A DNA stretch of 64,000 nucleotides from Bimastos eiseni (lineage: Eukaryota > Annelida > Clitellata > Crassiclitellata > Lumbricidae). Every line of letters begins with the position of its first letter. Positions within the stretch are counted from its first letter, which is position 1. Below are positions 12,331 through 24,055 of the stretch, piece by piece. A program made the translations under genes and the position numbers. Where the stretch lies: positions 3,835,705-3,899,704 of the forward strand of contig OY365808.1 in NCBI GenBank assembly GCA_959347315.1. The letters run 5' to 3'. Below the pieces are notes generated by a model that saw nothing but the letters and a program-made list of their open reading frames with translations, did no database searches and was not told where the DNA came from.

Positions 12331-12842
12331 TATTGAGGTTTTTACGCTGACTGCAAGATTCCTCGGTTAGAGGACGTTGCTGATATATATTTATTTAGCC
12401 TGTTTTTAAGCAACACATTATGCGGTTTCTTTTTCTGAACGCTTTAGGTATGCTGCAAATCACTTATTTTCCCTCTTCATCCAATCCATCTACACATAAT
12501 TATACGTGCGGGAATTCAGGTCTAAGGACTCCAAATTCTAGTAGTGCCTCAGTCGACACAATCAGATTTTAAGAGGACGCTACAAAAATTGGGCTATTAA
12601 GCATAGACTCTATTCCAGGTTAATTTGCAGTGGTTCGTAAATAGTCCAGGCGTCTTCTGACTCGCTTCAAACCCTTGCTATGCTGTATCAATTCCCACCT
12701 GACTAATCTAAGCGTGGGGCGCCAGCAAATCTCTACCGACTTTTCAACGCCATGCATTTAGGGAAGCAAGATTACTTATGCTAATGACAAGTCGCAAGAT
12801 TCATGATTGTTAGTCAACATTTTTGCTTACTAGAGCTATTAC

Positions 12843-13048
12843 AAAGTCGAAGTCGTAGAAGACCCAGAATCTGCTGGTTTGACAATGTCATGGCGTGGAC
12901 TGGTATAAAAGGTACAAGCTTAATGAACATCGTACGAGACAGGAAACATTGGACATCACTTTCCCATTTATGTAGGACATTGGACATCACTTTCCCACCA
13001 ACCGTCGCGAAGCGATGACGACAATGTGACATGACATGACATGACAGA
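12843..13048 (+). mobile_element. 3' end of RTE-like LINE, copy 2
   Basis: Nucleotide identity to copy 1 at about 5905-6050 is high, including GGTTTGACAATGTCATGGCG and CTTAATGAACATCGTACGAG. The frame reads RRPRICWFDNVMAWTG and MNIVRDRKHW. It carries an internal tandem duplication of about 25 bp (GACATTGGACATCACTTTCC, about 12945-12996) that copy 1 lacks. The tail is the same GTCGCGAAGCGATGACGA followed by (ATGAC)n. The 5' side is truncated near 12843. Confidence 0.8.
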
Positions 13049-14589
13049 GCTATTAACTAAGAACTAAAGGCTAATATCAGCATTATAATACCTGAATAAA
13101 ATGCTTCAAAAGTATTTTGAAAAAACAAAATAAAATTTGTATTTTTAAGACACTTTTTTCTAATTTTTATTAATCAACATTATGTTGGCTACTTTAATCG
13201 CTATTCGCTAATGTAGGCCTACGCATCTAAATTGGATTAGGGTACTCGACGGTGTTGTACAGTTTCTTTTGACTCCAAGCGTTGATAACATTGTAATGTG
13301 GAATTGTAATTAGTAATTTCTATTGCGCTGGTGTAATGCACAAAGTATCAAACGATGGCACGCCGATACCAAGCCATAATAAGGTCAGTATTTAGATAAG
13401 TCCGCAAGTACATGCAGACTATGATGGATAACCATCAGCAATATGAAAGACATTAGTTCTAAATTAAGTACGAAATTGCGAAATTACGACTGAGTGTAGC
13501 GCACCTACAAGGGGAGAGAGTTACAGACGTAGGTCAAGCAATCTAGAAGCTCTTGATTTCGCTACGACCAAGTAAATATGATCAGATGGTCTCGTCGAAT
13601 GATGAAAAGTCTGGAAAATAAGAACTGATTTTAAGAATAGTGGCTGTCAAAAGATTACAGTGAGCCACAATTTGAAACTAATTATTTTTTCAAGAGGATG
13701 CCGATGCAAATATTTAAGCTAAGGGGTTATGCTAAAACGAAGAAAAACAAAATCAAACAAAACAAATCAAACGAGCAAAACAAACAACCATGCTAAACTA
13801 ATAAAATTATTTTTATTTACTTCAGCATCAGTATTAAAAGATAGATTATTTATTATTATATTTATTATACATAGATTATTGTGGCTCTAGACAAAGAGTT
13901 CAGAACTCTGCAGCATGATTGAATCATTATAGGCCTACCAATTAGAAGCGAGTTACAAGAATCTGAGTCACTGGAAAGCAATGCATTTACCAGCGACATC
14001 CTTGAAGACATGGTACAAGTCATAACGCAAATTTTATTCGTATGTCACGAATGAACATTGTGTTTGCCCTAGAAATACTTTTTACATGGTCATTGATACA
14101 AATGTTGGACTAATAATTCTACCATGTCTCTCACTGGCCATGTAAACAGTATCTAGGCCATGAGCAACATCTGCCAGCTCAACAAGTAGCCTAATTATGT
14201 CGACCAGTTTCAATGACTCGAGCTCGTCAATTTTATTACTTGCTCTGAGACGCCACTAGCAGAAATTCCGTCGTTAATGGGTTGAGCAGTTAATAAAACA
14301 GAAGGCGAAGACAGATACTAAGCAAATGTGCAATACCGACGTCAGCTTGACGCCGAAGGGGCTGCCAGAGGAACAACAGATGCAGCTGGCGATTTTCCTC
14401 CGGCTGATGGGATGGAGGATGAAGAAGCTCGATACATACAAGACACCTGAGATTGACTCGGAAGCCCACCTCAACACGGATACGATCAACTTTATTAGGT
14501 TATCGGCTTATTGGAAGTCTGATAGGAAAACAAAATTATGTATATATTATATATATATATAAATATAAATATATATAGTTTGACAAGAT
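13049..14589. other. Intergenic AT-rich DNA
   Basis: Includes an A-rich AAAACAAA-type stretch at 13735-13790 and an ATTATT stretch at 13845-13870. The frame at 14326-14562 (+) and its antisense look like chance openings. No gene is supported. Confidence 0.5.
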
Positions 14590-14822
14590 TAGCGTTTCCC
14601 AATCTTTTTGGGCCGTGGAACCTTTTGAAAATTTTTTTTGGGCGGAACCCCTGTCCAAATTGAACATATCCTCTTGTATATAGGTACAAACGCTCTATAA
14701 TGCAGACAGTAACTTTTACAGGTGTAGGACTTGATCGATAATAACACAAAGCTTTCCGTGGAATACTTGTCTTCACCTCACGGAACCCTAGGGTTCCGCG
14801 GAACACAGCTTGGAAAACGCTG
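14590..14822. mobile_element. hAT-like MITE
   Basis: The ends TAGCGTTTCCCAA and TTGGAAAACGCTG form terminal inverted repeats. Inside are TTTGGGCCGTGGAACC and GAACCCTAGGGTTCCGCGG, the GGAACCC-type sequence common in hAT MITEs. Length is 233 bp with no coding capacity. Flanking 8-mers (GACAAGAT and ATATAGAT) match only partly, so the target duplication is decayed. Confidence 0.6.
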
Positions 14823-15780
14823 ATATAGATAGACGTCGATTGATGAATAGATAGATACTATAATATAGATAGATGGATGAATAGATAGAACTGATTTTAT
14901 CTGAACGTATATATTATCATGTGTTTAGTGCATCAGTGCATGCGCTGAGGTGAACAGGTGTTTCTGGTAGTCTTGCCTGGCATAGTTAAATAGTTGGTCG
15001 GATAGGCGTACGCGCTGCACTTGCGGCGGGGAAACACTTGTCATCTGATGTGGTCGATTGAGCTGTGTACATTGTACAAGATCATTTTCGATTATGCTGA
15101 CAATGTATACAAGATTGAGTTGAAGTTCAACTAAACTGATTTCTTGTGCTTAGGAGAAAAGCGAACCATTGAAAAACTTTGGGCAGCGTCAACGTGAACT
15201 ATTTAGTCACCAGAAGTTATTTATTTATGAGTATACAAAGCAGCAAAGGAAGAGAGTTTGATTTAGGTCTCAGAGAATGAGAGACAGAAAGACAGACTGA
15301 ACGAAACATGCGGATGGATGACTTGATAGACATATAGATGGGCTTTGGGAGACAGATGTGGGCAGATGGAAAGACAGATTAGTAGGCAGCTAGGTAGGCA
15401 GGTATAGACTATAGATAGGTGGTTAGGCCCTATATAGAGAAACGTGATGGCCTGATAGATGGATTGATAGACGGATAGATGCGGGCATAGAGGTAGGTTT
15501 AGATAGATGCTTACTATAAAGGTAGCTCGACATAGACAGGCAGGTGGTCCATTGGTAGGTAAAGACATGTACGGAAGCGGCAATCCCAGGGGACGAGTCG
15601 CCCAACCTTTTTCCAGAGGGAGGACAATTTATACGTGTTTCCCCCACATTTTCTAGTCCTCTCATTGGGTGCCCCCCCCCAACCTGTCAAGCGAGATCGC
15701 CGCCTCTGGACCTGTAGGTTTGTAGACAGGCAGACATATAGATCGACCAGCCGATACTGAAGTACGATAATACTTTCAAG
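14823..15780. repeat. Degenerate GATA/GACA-type repeats
   Basis: GATAGATAGATGG-like units run at 14823-14895 and in very degenerate form at 15270-15560 and 15720-15760. Frames rich in Leu/Ser/Pro on the minus strand are shadows of these repeats. A C9-10 run lies at about 15673. Confidence 0.75.
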
Positions 15781-15894
15781 GTAATTTTTTATCTACTGTT
15801 TTCACTTTCAAACAGAAACGATACGATAACACAAGCAATTGAGTAAATGAAAGGTTGATGAAATCGAAGGCTGAAGAAACACTCATTCTATTCG

Positions 15895-16097
15895 TGATTG
15901 TCTTTCCCCATTATCTTCCCTCATTTTGTTCCTTCATTGAATTTCCCCATTATCTTCCCTCATTGTCTTCCTTCATAGTATTTTCTCATTGTCTTCCCTC
16001 ATTGTATTTACTCATTGTCTATCCTCATTGTCTTTCATCGTCTTTGTCTATCCTCATTGTCTTTCATCGTCTTTGTCTTTCCTCATTGTCTTTCTCG
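15895..16097. repeat. CTCATTGTCTTTC minisatellite
   Basis: Units such as CCTCATTGTCTTTCATCGTC and CCCCATTATCTTCCCTCATT repeat irregularly with a period of about 12-18 bp. Frames across it are low complexity. Confidence 0.8.
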
Positions 16098-17782
16098 TTT
16101 GTTATCGGGATAAACACCGGGATTTCAGCTGCTCGTTCGTCGAAGTGTCTCAGTTGTGCAGCTTCACTCCTGCAAACAGAACAGTGCACTTAGACACCAA
16201 AGACATCCAGAACACATAATACCACGACTAGAACACATTCATAGTTGGCCAATTACTACAATGTCCAAGTATGCAGACCGGTATAGAGTTGAAGCAGAAG
16301 AAGAATAAGGCATAGGAGGAAGAGGAAGTTAAAGCTAAGAAATGGAGTACTAGTAGTAGGAGAAACAGGAGAGGAAAAACAGAAAAGCAGAGCGATGTTT
16401 TTGATCTTAATTTAGATGATACAGCCTACGTATGTACATGTGAGAGATACCCGTTCATTCCTATGGAACAACAGGCAAACGCTGTAGGTGAATAGCTGTA
16501 GAGGTTGGCTATTTATGCTTCAGTTTTAACGTATATACTATGCTTTCACACAACATTCTTAGGATTAAGTTAATCGCGTCTTTACCGGGGAGGGTAAAGG
16601 GGTGGTGGTTAACTGGTGATGATGACAATGCTGATGATGAAATAGAAGACGAAAGCCTGCGTCGGGAGTGCCACTGTCTTAAAGCGGCGTTATAAAAATA
16701 TTTGACTATGATTACGATACTATGATTATAAGCAATGCCCCCAATAAGGATAAAATTCACGGCAAATCCCGGCTTCCGTGACTTCATGAATTTATACTAT
16801 ATAATACAATGCAATAGAACTATTATTACTATTCAATATTGCACACACGACTCTACGGCAAAACGCGATGGCGCTCTAGACCTTGCGAATGAAAGACTTG
16901 CTCATTGATAGCGCTGATGATTTGAACGGCGCTATGTAAATGGTTGATTACATTACATTACATATTGATCAGAATCCATATGCAGTAAAATAACTTCCTG
17001 AGTGGAGAATTATAGTATCCGCACTCTCCGCGTTACAGGTCACGCGCTCTGTAATCAATCGGCCACCGTGCTCCTTTTATACAATGTTCTGTTATGTCTT
17101 GTTATCTTTTAATGTCCAGTACTGCTTGCACTCTGGCAGTGCCAGTCCCAAGCCTGGGTAAGTGAGGATGGCGACGTTTAAAGGTCTCAGTTATCCCACA
17201 GTGTCGTTAAACTGAATCTCACACTGCCGCCTATTTTAATAATGTTATTATATTCTACGTTGTGCGATATCACGTTTTGTTAAGTATTATATTATATTAA
17301 ATTATGTTGTATTTACATCTCTGTGTTATGTTTGGTATCGTATGACTATGTCCTATATTGTTGTGTTATATTGTGGTATTAAAACACTGTCAAACCAAAC
17401 GAAACACTAAGCCGATCAAACAAGATCTCGTACTCTACAGATCTACATATAAACCCATGTGCCGTAATGTACACTGACTTCTTATATGTTGTTTAATATG
17501 CCAGGTCACGTTATGCAATGCCTTGCCATTAAATGGAAATTTCTGATAGGTCTATGGAAGCGGCGCTATGTAAATTCTCTATTTGTCATACTCTCACGGA
17601 GACCTATGTCGTCGCCAATTTTGCCGACGTGACCTTACTACTCAAAACGAGATTTCGTGTCGTTGCATGCGTTCGCGTTCAGCTAGTCCAAGATTGACCG
17701 GGTCGCTTTGAACAGAGCCTCCCAATCAACTTAATTGAATCTGGCATCAGAAGCACCATCGCCTGATTCTTGGGTGGACAAG
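16098..17782. other. Intergenic DNA
   Basis: Apart from repeat A at 17120-17215 and GGCGCTATGTAAAT motifs at 16930 and 17568, no supported feature. CpG content rises at about 17580-17780, just before the AAGATGGCGG site. Confidence 0.5.
17120..17215 (-). repeat. Dispersed repeat A, copy 2
   Basis: The minus strand reads TTAACGACACTGTGGGATAA, then CCATCCTCACTTACCCAGGC and TTGGGACTGGCACTGCCAGA, in the same order as copy 1 at 11050-11170. Confidence 0.55.
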
Positions 17783-17869
17783 ATGGCGGATTGTGTACCA
17801 AAAGATAAAGTAATTGATCCGCACGCATTCAATATCCGCTCGTGTCTTTTGCAAGGTTTCGGCGAATAG
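17783..17869 (+). CDS. Candidate first coding exon with AAGATGGCGG start
   Basis: ACAAGATGGCGGATTGTG is an excellent start context and resembles the AAGATGGCGGC element found just downstream of many animal transcription starts. The frame gives 28 residues beginning MADCVPKDK and ends at TAG. A donor-like CAAG|GTTTCG at about 17855 could splice it earlier. The preceding 200 bases are richer in CpG than the surroundings. I do not recognise a protein. It may be a chance match. Confidence 0.2.
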   Translation: MADCVPKDKVIDPHAFNIRSCLLQGFGE

Positions 17870-17972
17870 GGATTTGTTCCGCCCGTGGTCCACGGCCGGT
17901 CTCACAATACAAGATTTCCAAAAAAAACAGTCACCGAATAAAAAATGAACCCATTCGCTTATTTCAGCTCCT

Positions 17973-18200
17973 TTAACAAATTACTATGCTATGAAACGCT
18001 AAAAATACTAAACAGTCTGAAAATAAAGTTAAGTTAACCTGCCTAAAATTATTGTTAACTTGAAAAGAAATGTGACCGTTCTCTCGGAGAATAAAATCAC
18101 CCAGGACAGAGTATTTCAACGAAGGAGATGAGATTTCTCCTTCTGGAATCTTTGATTTAGAATATCTATAGTCTGCGACTCTGCGGGGTCTCGAGCTCAT
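17973..18200 (-). CDS. Unidentified 75-codon ORF
   Basis: The minus-strand frame starts MSSRPRRVADYRYSKSK and has a protein-like mix of residues for its first 55 codons, then becomes hydrophobic (LTLFSDCLVFLAFH). No motif is recognised. It lies just downstream of the AAGATGGCGG site on the opposite strand. It may be spurious. Confidence 0.15.
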   Translation of the reverse strand: MSSRPRRVADYRYSKSKIPEGEISSPSLKYSVLGDFILRENGHISFQVNNNFRQVNLTLFSDCLVFLAFHSIVIC

Positions 18201-18294
18201 TCTAAACTGGGGATGAAAATCTTTTCAGGAATAGAATTTCATGGGAGAGCGACTTTTACGAGGAACCCTGTAATGGACACTGGCTTACAATGAC

Positions 18295-18450
18295 TTGACT
18301 TGGATCCTTCACTTGGAGCCTTCACTTGGATCTTTGAATTGATCCATCGATCCTCAAATAATATCCCTGACCTGGATCCATTTCTTGGATCCTTGACGTG
18401 GATCCTTGGCTTGTATCCTTTGCCTCGATCCTTGACTTAGATCATTGATA
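18295..18450. repeat. CTTGGATCCTTGAC degenerate minisatellite
   Basis: About 12 units of 11-14 bp related to ACTTGGATCCTTGACTTGGA, diverged from each other. Confidence 0.8.
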
Positions 18451-18739
18451 TTGTCGGCCAATTCTTCAACCTGTGTCCACTCTTTCCTCGGCCATGTCAT
18501 ATCAATTACACGACTCTAATGAAATAAGCCGAAAGACTTCTTCGCCGAAGATGTACAGCTCGGTCTCAGAGGAAGAAAAGAAGAAGAAGAAGAAGATGTC
18601 CGGTGGATATAGGAAGACATCGTCCAACTGAGAGGAGGAATTGGGAGGATCAACTGGGAGCGAACGCCTCCATGAATAAAGTATGCGTAATTGCATGCAC
18701 TGTATTGCTTGCAACCGTCTGTCTTGCTGTCTTCATGTA

Positions 18740-18990
18740 AGCTTGCATCTTGCATGTATGCATTATACATGGCTGTATGTATGGATCACTGTATACTGTC
18801 TTGCATGTATGTATGCATGCATGTGTGTATGTGTGCATGTACGTATGTCTGCATGCATGTATATGTGTATGTAGGTTTGTATGTATGTCTGTATGTACGT
18901 ATGTATGTATGTATGCATGAGATGCATATATGCATGTATGCAATGCATGTATGTATGTATGTATGTATGCATGTATGTATGTATGTACGA
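18740..18990. repeat. (TGTA)n tetranucleotide repeat
   Basis: Imperfect ATGTATGTATGC units. Frames on both strands rich in Met/Tyr/Cys/Val or His/Ile/Thr are shadows of this repeat. Confidence 0.95.
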
Positions 18991-20739
18991 AGTTATAAAC
19001 TATGGATCATATATATTTATATATGTACGTTACTCGTTTAAGAATAAGAATTTTATCGGCGGATAATTATGGACCAACTGTGGCCGTATTCGTGGCAAAA
19101 CAGAAGTTGGAAAAGGTTGGGATGAAGCAGAGGTGGAAGATCACAAGGAGAAGATGGCCAATTTCTGCCACCATTCGTCAATGAAATCTCCAGAGACATT
19201 TTTGTTTCGCGAGAAGCAGCAAAAGAACTCCTGCGTAATATATACATTAAAAATAAGACGATCCGAGGCAGTAATTGACATCAACCGACGCATCCTGTGT
19301 AGGATTATCTATGTATATGTACACGGGTATTCGTGTATACGCATTATGTAGTGTGCATATGTGCACGAATATGTCTGCATACTTGTTGGTCTTTCTGCAT
19401 ATGTATGCAAATATGCATGTCTGTATGTTACATATGTAGTCTATGTGAGAATGTAACATATAAATACAGCATAACAATATTATTCTGTTTGAATGCAAAG
19501 GCTACAGTATTAATATCAGTGTAACCACAACGTGTGATAACAGAGATCACACAGCGGTTTGTCAGATTGGAATGAAGCGAAGATATAATTGGAAATATAA
19601 ACACCTAAGTTTGCCCCCTTTGCCGCCCCTTGGTAAATGTCGCTAGTATATATGAACAAACGACTCGTGCACCCTTCAGCTGCTCCGCTTCAATAACTTC
19701 GTATACCACATCAAAACGGTTCACCTAAACCGTGGTTATTTCATACCGAGCTACGATTTAATTTGTTCACTAGTTCAGAATTGTTTTTTGTGTTCTGTTT
19801 CACCTTCATAAAAGCTGCCATGATTACTAATCACATCATATGGTGACCCGATTACTGGATTTGTGTCCTTTTGGGGGTTTCTTCCTCATTGGTTCCTTTC
19901 CTAAATAATTAGATAATAGATTTGAAGTATACTTGAATTGCTTGTTGGATCAATAAAAAAAGAGTTGCTATTTGTTAAGTTGCTATTTTTATTACTCTAT
20001 GCAACTACTCGTTGTATGGCCACTCCAGTTTCAAATCACTTAAGTCTTCAACATATCTGTTGAACGTTAAGCGCTATTCGCAAGAGTAGCGATGATTGAG
20101 ATCCTGATTTCACTGCGGATCTTCCTCTCAATCTATTGAGGCCAACATCAAGGACATCCTTAAAACTCAACTCCATGTCAATTTTGTGGGACGTCTCAGA
20201 CTCTATTAACCGCGCCGCACTTGTCGACCCCAAAACCCGTTGACCGTCAATTAGATTACGCATCGGTGGAACTTGTCAACGCCGGAAACGGGTTTCTCGT
20301 ATTTGAACGATTTCCAATTACAATCTGAACGTCTTTATATATAACTGAGCAATCAGTGTGCACAAAAACCGCTGACAGCGTGACACTGATCTCCTTGAAA
20401 GAGAAATCAACCGACCGCGAGGAACGAAAAGCAATTTTAAAGAGAGTGCGATGTTTTGGAATGGGTGATTTCATACGTCTGGAATCTGTAACTGTATTTC
20501 AATCGATATTACACATCATTTTCACGTGCTTCGTATTGTAATAGAGGCTTATGAAATGTGACGTAACTTGCGCAAGACAATAATGTGATTAAATGCATGC
20601 AATGTAATTATATCGATTGCCTACTGTAATCTGACGTAATGTAGATATTCTAGATTAAGTACATATGTACACGCATGCGTACACAAGTACTTACATAGAT
20701 AATGTAGGCTTGTAGGTACATATTGAGTAGGCCTACTTA
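18991..20739. other. Intergenic DNA, no supported gene
   Basis: A somewhat GC-richer block at 20050-20480 contains minus-strand frames (for example IDMELSFKDVLDVGLNRLRG) with protein-like composition, but no recognised motif or clear splice sites. CATA-type repeats lie at 19305-19440. Confidence 0.45.
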
Positions 20740-20952
20740 CTAGGCCATCCCGATTGACAGGACCCAGAGTCTCGAAGGCCAATGGCACAAAGCAGTATGA
20801 TGGCAAAATAGCTGTGTATTTTGATGTTTTTCTGTCTGTTGCGATCTCAGCAGCAGCACCTGCATTCTCAGTTGATCTGGCGCGGTATGACTCTGCTAGG
20901 GTGTCGATGACAGTGGCATCCCAGGCAAGGCATTTGCCACCTTCCCAAGGAA
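20740..20952 (-). mobile_element. 3' fragment of the same restriction-like-endonuclease LINE
   Basis: The minus-strand frame reads GGKCLAWDATVIDTLAESY, followed by RAxSTENAGAAAEIATDRK-like sequence. This aligns with CLAWDVTVPDTYAKSH and RAGEAAERAAKTKRAKYS of the 59-61 kb element. Similarity begins abruptly at the (ATT)n tract (20953-21072) and fades near 20740. It is the endonuclease C-terminal part of a second, diverged copy. Its frame is still open over the aligned region. Confidence 0.75.
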
Positions 20953-21072
20953 TTATTATTATTAATATCATAATTATTATTATTACTATTATTATTATTA
21001 TTAGCATTATCATTATCAGCATTATTATTACTATTATTATTATTATTATTATTACCATTATTATTAGTATTT
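20953..21072. repeat. (ATT)n microsatellite
   Basis: Imperfect ATTATT with ATC and ACT interruptions. It abuts the start of the LINE fragment at 20740-20952. Degenerate ATT/ACT units continue to about 21180, and GGT-rich repeats lie at 21295-21345. Confidence 0.9.
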
Positions 21073-21643
21073 TCATTATTATGGTTATACCTGTTAGTAT
21101 TACTATTTTCAGTATTAGACCCTATTTTCATTATGACCAGTACTACTATTTCCATCATTATTATCACTGTCACCAATACTATGGCAACTGCTAGTATTCG
21201 TGGGAGAAGTATTCGGAGTAGCAATAGTAATAATATTTGTAGTATTAGTGGTAACAATGGTACAAGTGGCAGGGGAAGGAGTGGTTGTGGTCGTATGGTG
21301 GTGGTGGTGGAAGCGGTGGTGGTGGTGGTAGTGGTAATGGTGGTAATGATGATAGTACTATTTTTACCATTCAATATAACTCTGACGTCTTTTTATGACA
21401 TTGTTTGATGCTAGCCTGTCCTAGGACTGTACAGTTCGGTCCTTTTGCGGTTCTCTCCACAACCCCTCTTTCTTCCACTTCTACTCTTCCTCCTACACCT
21501 CTTCCACTTCCTAGACGGGGGGGGGGTCACACCGACTCAAGGTCATCCAGTGAATGACTTAGGGGTTAATCGTTGCACCATAGAGACGCTCGCAACGACA
21601 ACATTGCTGTTCGATAACAGATTATCAACAGCCATTATTATTA

Positions 21644-21896
21644 CTATTTTAACCGAGAATGGTGGCCGAGCGGTGGTGGTGGCATTGGCCTGGTTGACTC
21701 ACAGAATTGACTCGTTAAGGCGTCCTCCCCTTCCTGCTCCACTTTAATCAACATGGCCATGGGGTAGCTGTTGTTGGCGTGTCTCTTGGCCGCCTGAGGG
21801 ACGCGCAACTTGTTCAGGTAATGTCGTAATACCTTGGACGTTGAAGACTGCGTCGACGACAATGGAGGCTGGCGCTTCTGTGGCTCGAGCACCTTC
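21644..21896 (-). CDS. Candidate exon, possible dibasic (KR) peptide region
   Basis: The minus strand has a good acceptor, TCTCGGTTGATTTCAG, at 21897-21912. It is followed by an open frame of about 83 codons in locally GC-rich DNA beginning KVLEPQKRQPPLSS. It contains VLRHYLNKLRVPQAAKR and then VEQEGEDALTSQF. Donor-like sites occur at AAG|GTATTA (about 21830) and CT|GTGAGT (about 21695). LRHYxN followed by KR recalls the C-terminus of NPY/NPF peptides, but the amidation glycine and terminal RY/RF are absent, so that resemblance may be chance. I cannot name the protein. Confidence 0.3.
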
Positions 21897-21959
21897 CTGA
21901 AATCAACCGAGACAGACATACGAACTCAGTCCATAGGCTGCATTTGCCCCGACTCCCTA

Positions 21960-22320
21960 GTGTTCACATATATAAATGTACGCACTCAGTAGTAGTTATG
22001 TCCATGATCGCATCCATTCATGTGTAGAAACACGTGCGCAACAAAACATACATACACACATACTAACAGGTGCACATGGACGCATACATTCACGCATAGA
22101 TAAACACATAGCACACACGCACACATAAGTACATGCTTGGATGCATACATACATGCATAAACACGCGAGCATTTGTATGCGCATACTGTATATATATATA
22201 TCGATATATATATACATACTTGCGCGCATGAAATCAAATATTCCTACATACATACATAGTAATAAATACGTACATACATACATACATGCATGCATACATG
22301 CATATATGCATAGATTTTAC
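21960..22320. repeat. (CATA)n tetranucleotide-rich region
   Basis: Imperfect ACATACATACA and CACACATA units with TATATATATCGATATATATA at about 22190. Frames over it are repeat shadows. Confidence 0.9.
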
Positions 22321-23855
22321 AAATGATAGTCACATACATGTACAATGTTCATACAATCCTACATTCCTATTATGTGAAGGAGAAACTGTGTATGGCACGA
22401 TAGAGAGGGAAGAAATGATAAAGACATACTGATAGACTTCATAATTATGCAAACTGCAAACAGCGTTTGCAGGCAAATTGAGACAAACGTTTTCTCAGTT
22501 GCCATCAAGTTATAAAAATTATCAGGGTTAAGATAGTTTTTATCTCACTGCTTCAACGTCTACAGTTATATCTACCAAAGACCAAAGTCTACGTTGCGCA
22601 TCTTCAGATGACATTGACCTCTGTGAGGGAGGAGTAGTTTCATCAATTGTTGATAGGTGTTGCCAGTGAACAAAGTTGTTGCTGGAAACATGGACGATGT
22701 TTACATTAGATTGTTTGACAATATCTCCTTTCCATCCATAATCGTATTTATAATATCTCTACAGCACATTATGATTACTGTAATTAAATAAATTATGATA
22801 TCTTCGTTTAATTTTAAACTGACAAGCAGATGTATGATAGCAAGCACAGTATGATTGGATGATGACAAGTTATTACTGGAGTCAAATTTAACTGTCGACA
22901 GCAATGCAAGGCGCCCATCACATCATGTATGACACGGTCTGTGAAGTCAGTCGTCGGGTTAATAACTGCTTGAAGACTGCATTTTGTGAAGTTAAGTTAA
23001 GGATTTTTGCATAAGTAACAATGATCATAAGTGGCTGCCGTTGAACTTCCCTAAGAATGCAACTTCTAACAAGTCTAACGTCTTTGAGTTTTATTGCTGA
23101 TCCTCTGTAAAGTTTGCAATTGTTAAGTATTTAGTAATCGTAATCAATAACTCCCAAATTTTTATTGCGCTGGTCTATACCTAAGTGAAGAAGAGTCAGA
23201 CAGTTCCATTTCTACTGTCGTACATTGAATGTTCTCCACACAGCCAGATGATAATTCTTTTTAAAAACAACGAAACAACACTAGATGGAAATTGTATGTT
23301 TGCTGCGAGCAACTGGACCCAATCAACACAGTACATTCACTCTGAGCTGCTTAGACTAGTATCAACTGCTGGCATAATTATTCGTTTCCCCTAGGCATCT
23401 CAAGTGAACCAATAGCCAGGTATCGCGTGCATTAGAGTGCAAATCTTTCTTCTTAGATGCCCAACGTTGTTCATCCATTTTCCAGCTTCCTAAACTGAGT
23501 CAAATTTACCTAAATTTCATGTTCTGTGAAAGCAAATAGACAGATATACATGTACGAGCGAATGAGGGATTTTATAGAGCGCATTTGTAGAACCTTTAGA
23601 CTTCTGTGACGTGACCGTCTATATAGATTTAGCCAGGTACGGCTTAGTACATGAACAACTGGCTGCATAGGTGTTTACCTAAACCATTTGTCGCGAGAGG
23701 ATTAACAAGCAACAAGAGTGTTTATTGGCTGATTTAACAGAAATGGTACGTGTATTCATAGTAAGACTGTTCCAATGTAACGTAAATCTTCGAATTTTTT
23801 TCAGCGCCCACAAAAACCACGTCAGAGAGACCAGCTTAATCACCGACGCTGTACC
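22321..23855. other. Intergenic DNA up to the gap
   Basis: Unique AT-rich sequence without a supported gene. Short frames at 22701-22904 (-) and 23185-23394 (+) have no recognisable content. Confidence 0.5.
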
Positions 23856-24055
23856 NNNNNNNNNNNNNNNNNNNNNNNNNNNNNNNNNNNNNNNNNNNNN
23901 NNNNNNNNNNNNNNNNNNNNNNNNNNNNNNNNNNNNNNNNNNNNNNNNNNNNNNNNNNNNNNNNNNNNNNNNNNNNNNNNNNNNNNNNNNNNNNNNNNNN
24001 NNNNNNNNNNNNNNNNNNNNNNNNNNNNNNNNNNNNNNNNNNNNNNNNNNNNNNN
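23856..24055. other. Assembly gap (200 N)
   Basis: Exactly 200 undetermined bases. A round number usually marks a gap of unknown or estimated size, so the sequences either side may not be truly adjacent. Frames that cross it are meaningless. Confidence 0.98.

Larger units (their letters stand above)
10600..12842. other. Intergenic DNA with dispersed repeats
   Basis: Apart from repeat A (11050-11170), repeat B (11675-11850) and the 40-bp duplication (12251-12330), nothing gene-like is supported. A GGCGCAATGGCAAATATTTT plus (GATT)n tail sits at 11458-11500. Confidence 0.6.

Noticed and set aside
20048..20541. Several overlapping frames in a GC-richer block
   Set aside because: Composition is protein-like but no domain, splice site pair or homologous copy could be identified.
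20868..21374. Asn/Thr-rich 168-codon minus frame
   Set aside because: ATT/GTT triplet repeats. Only the overlapping LINE piece in another frame is meaningful.
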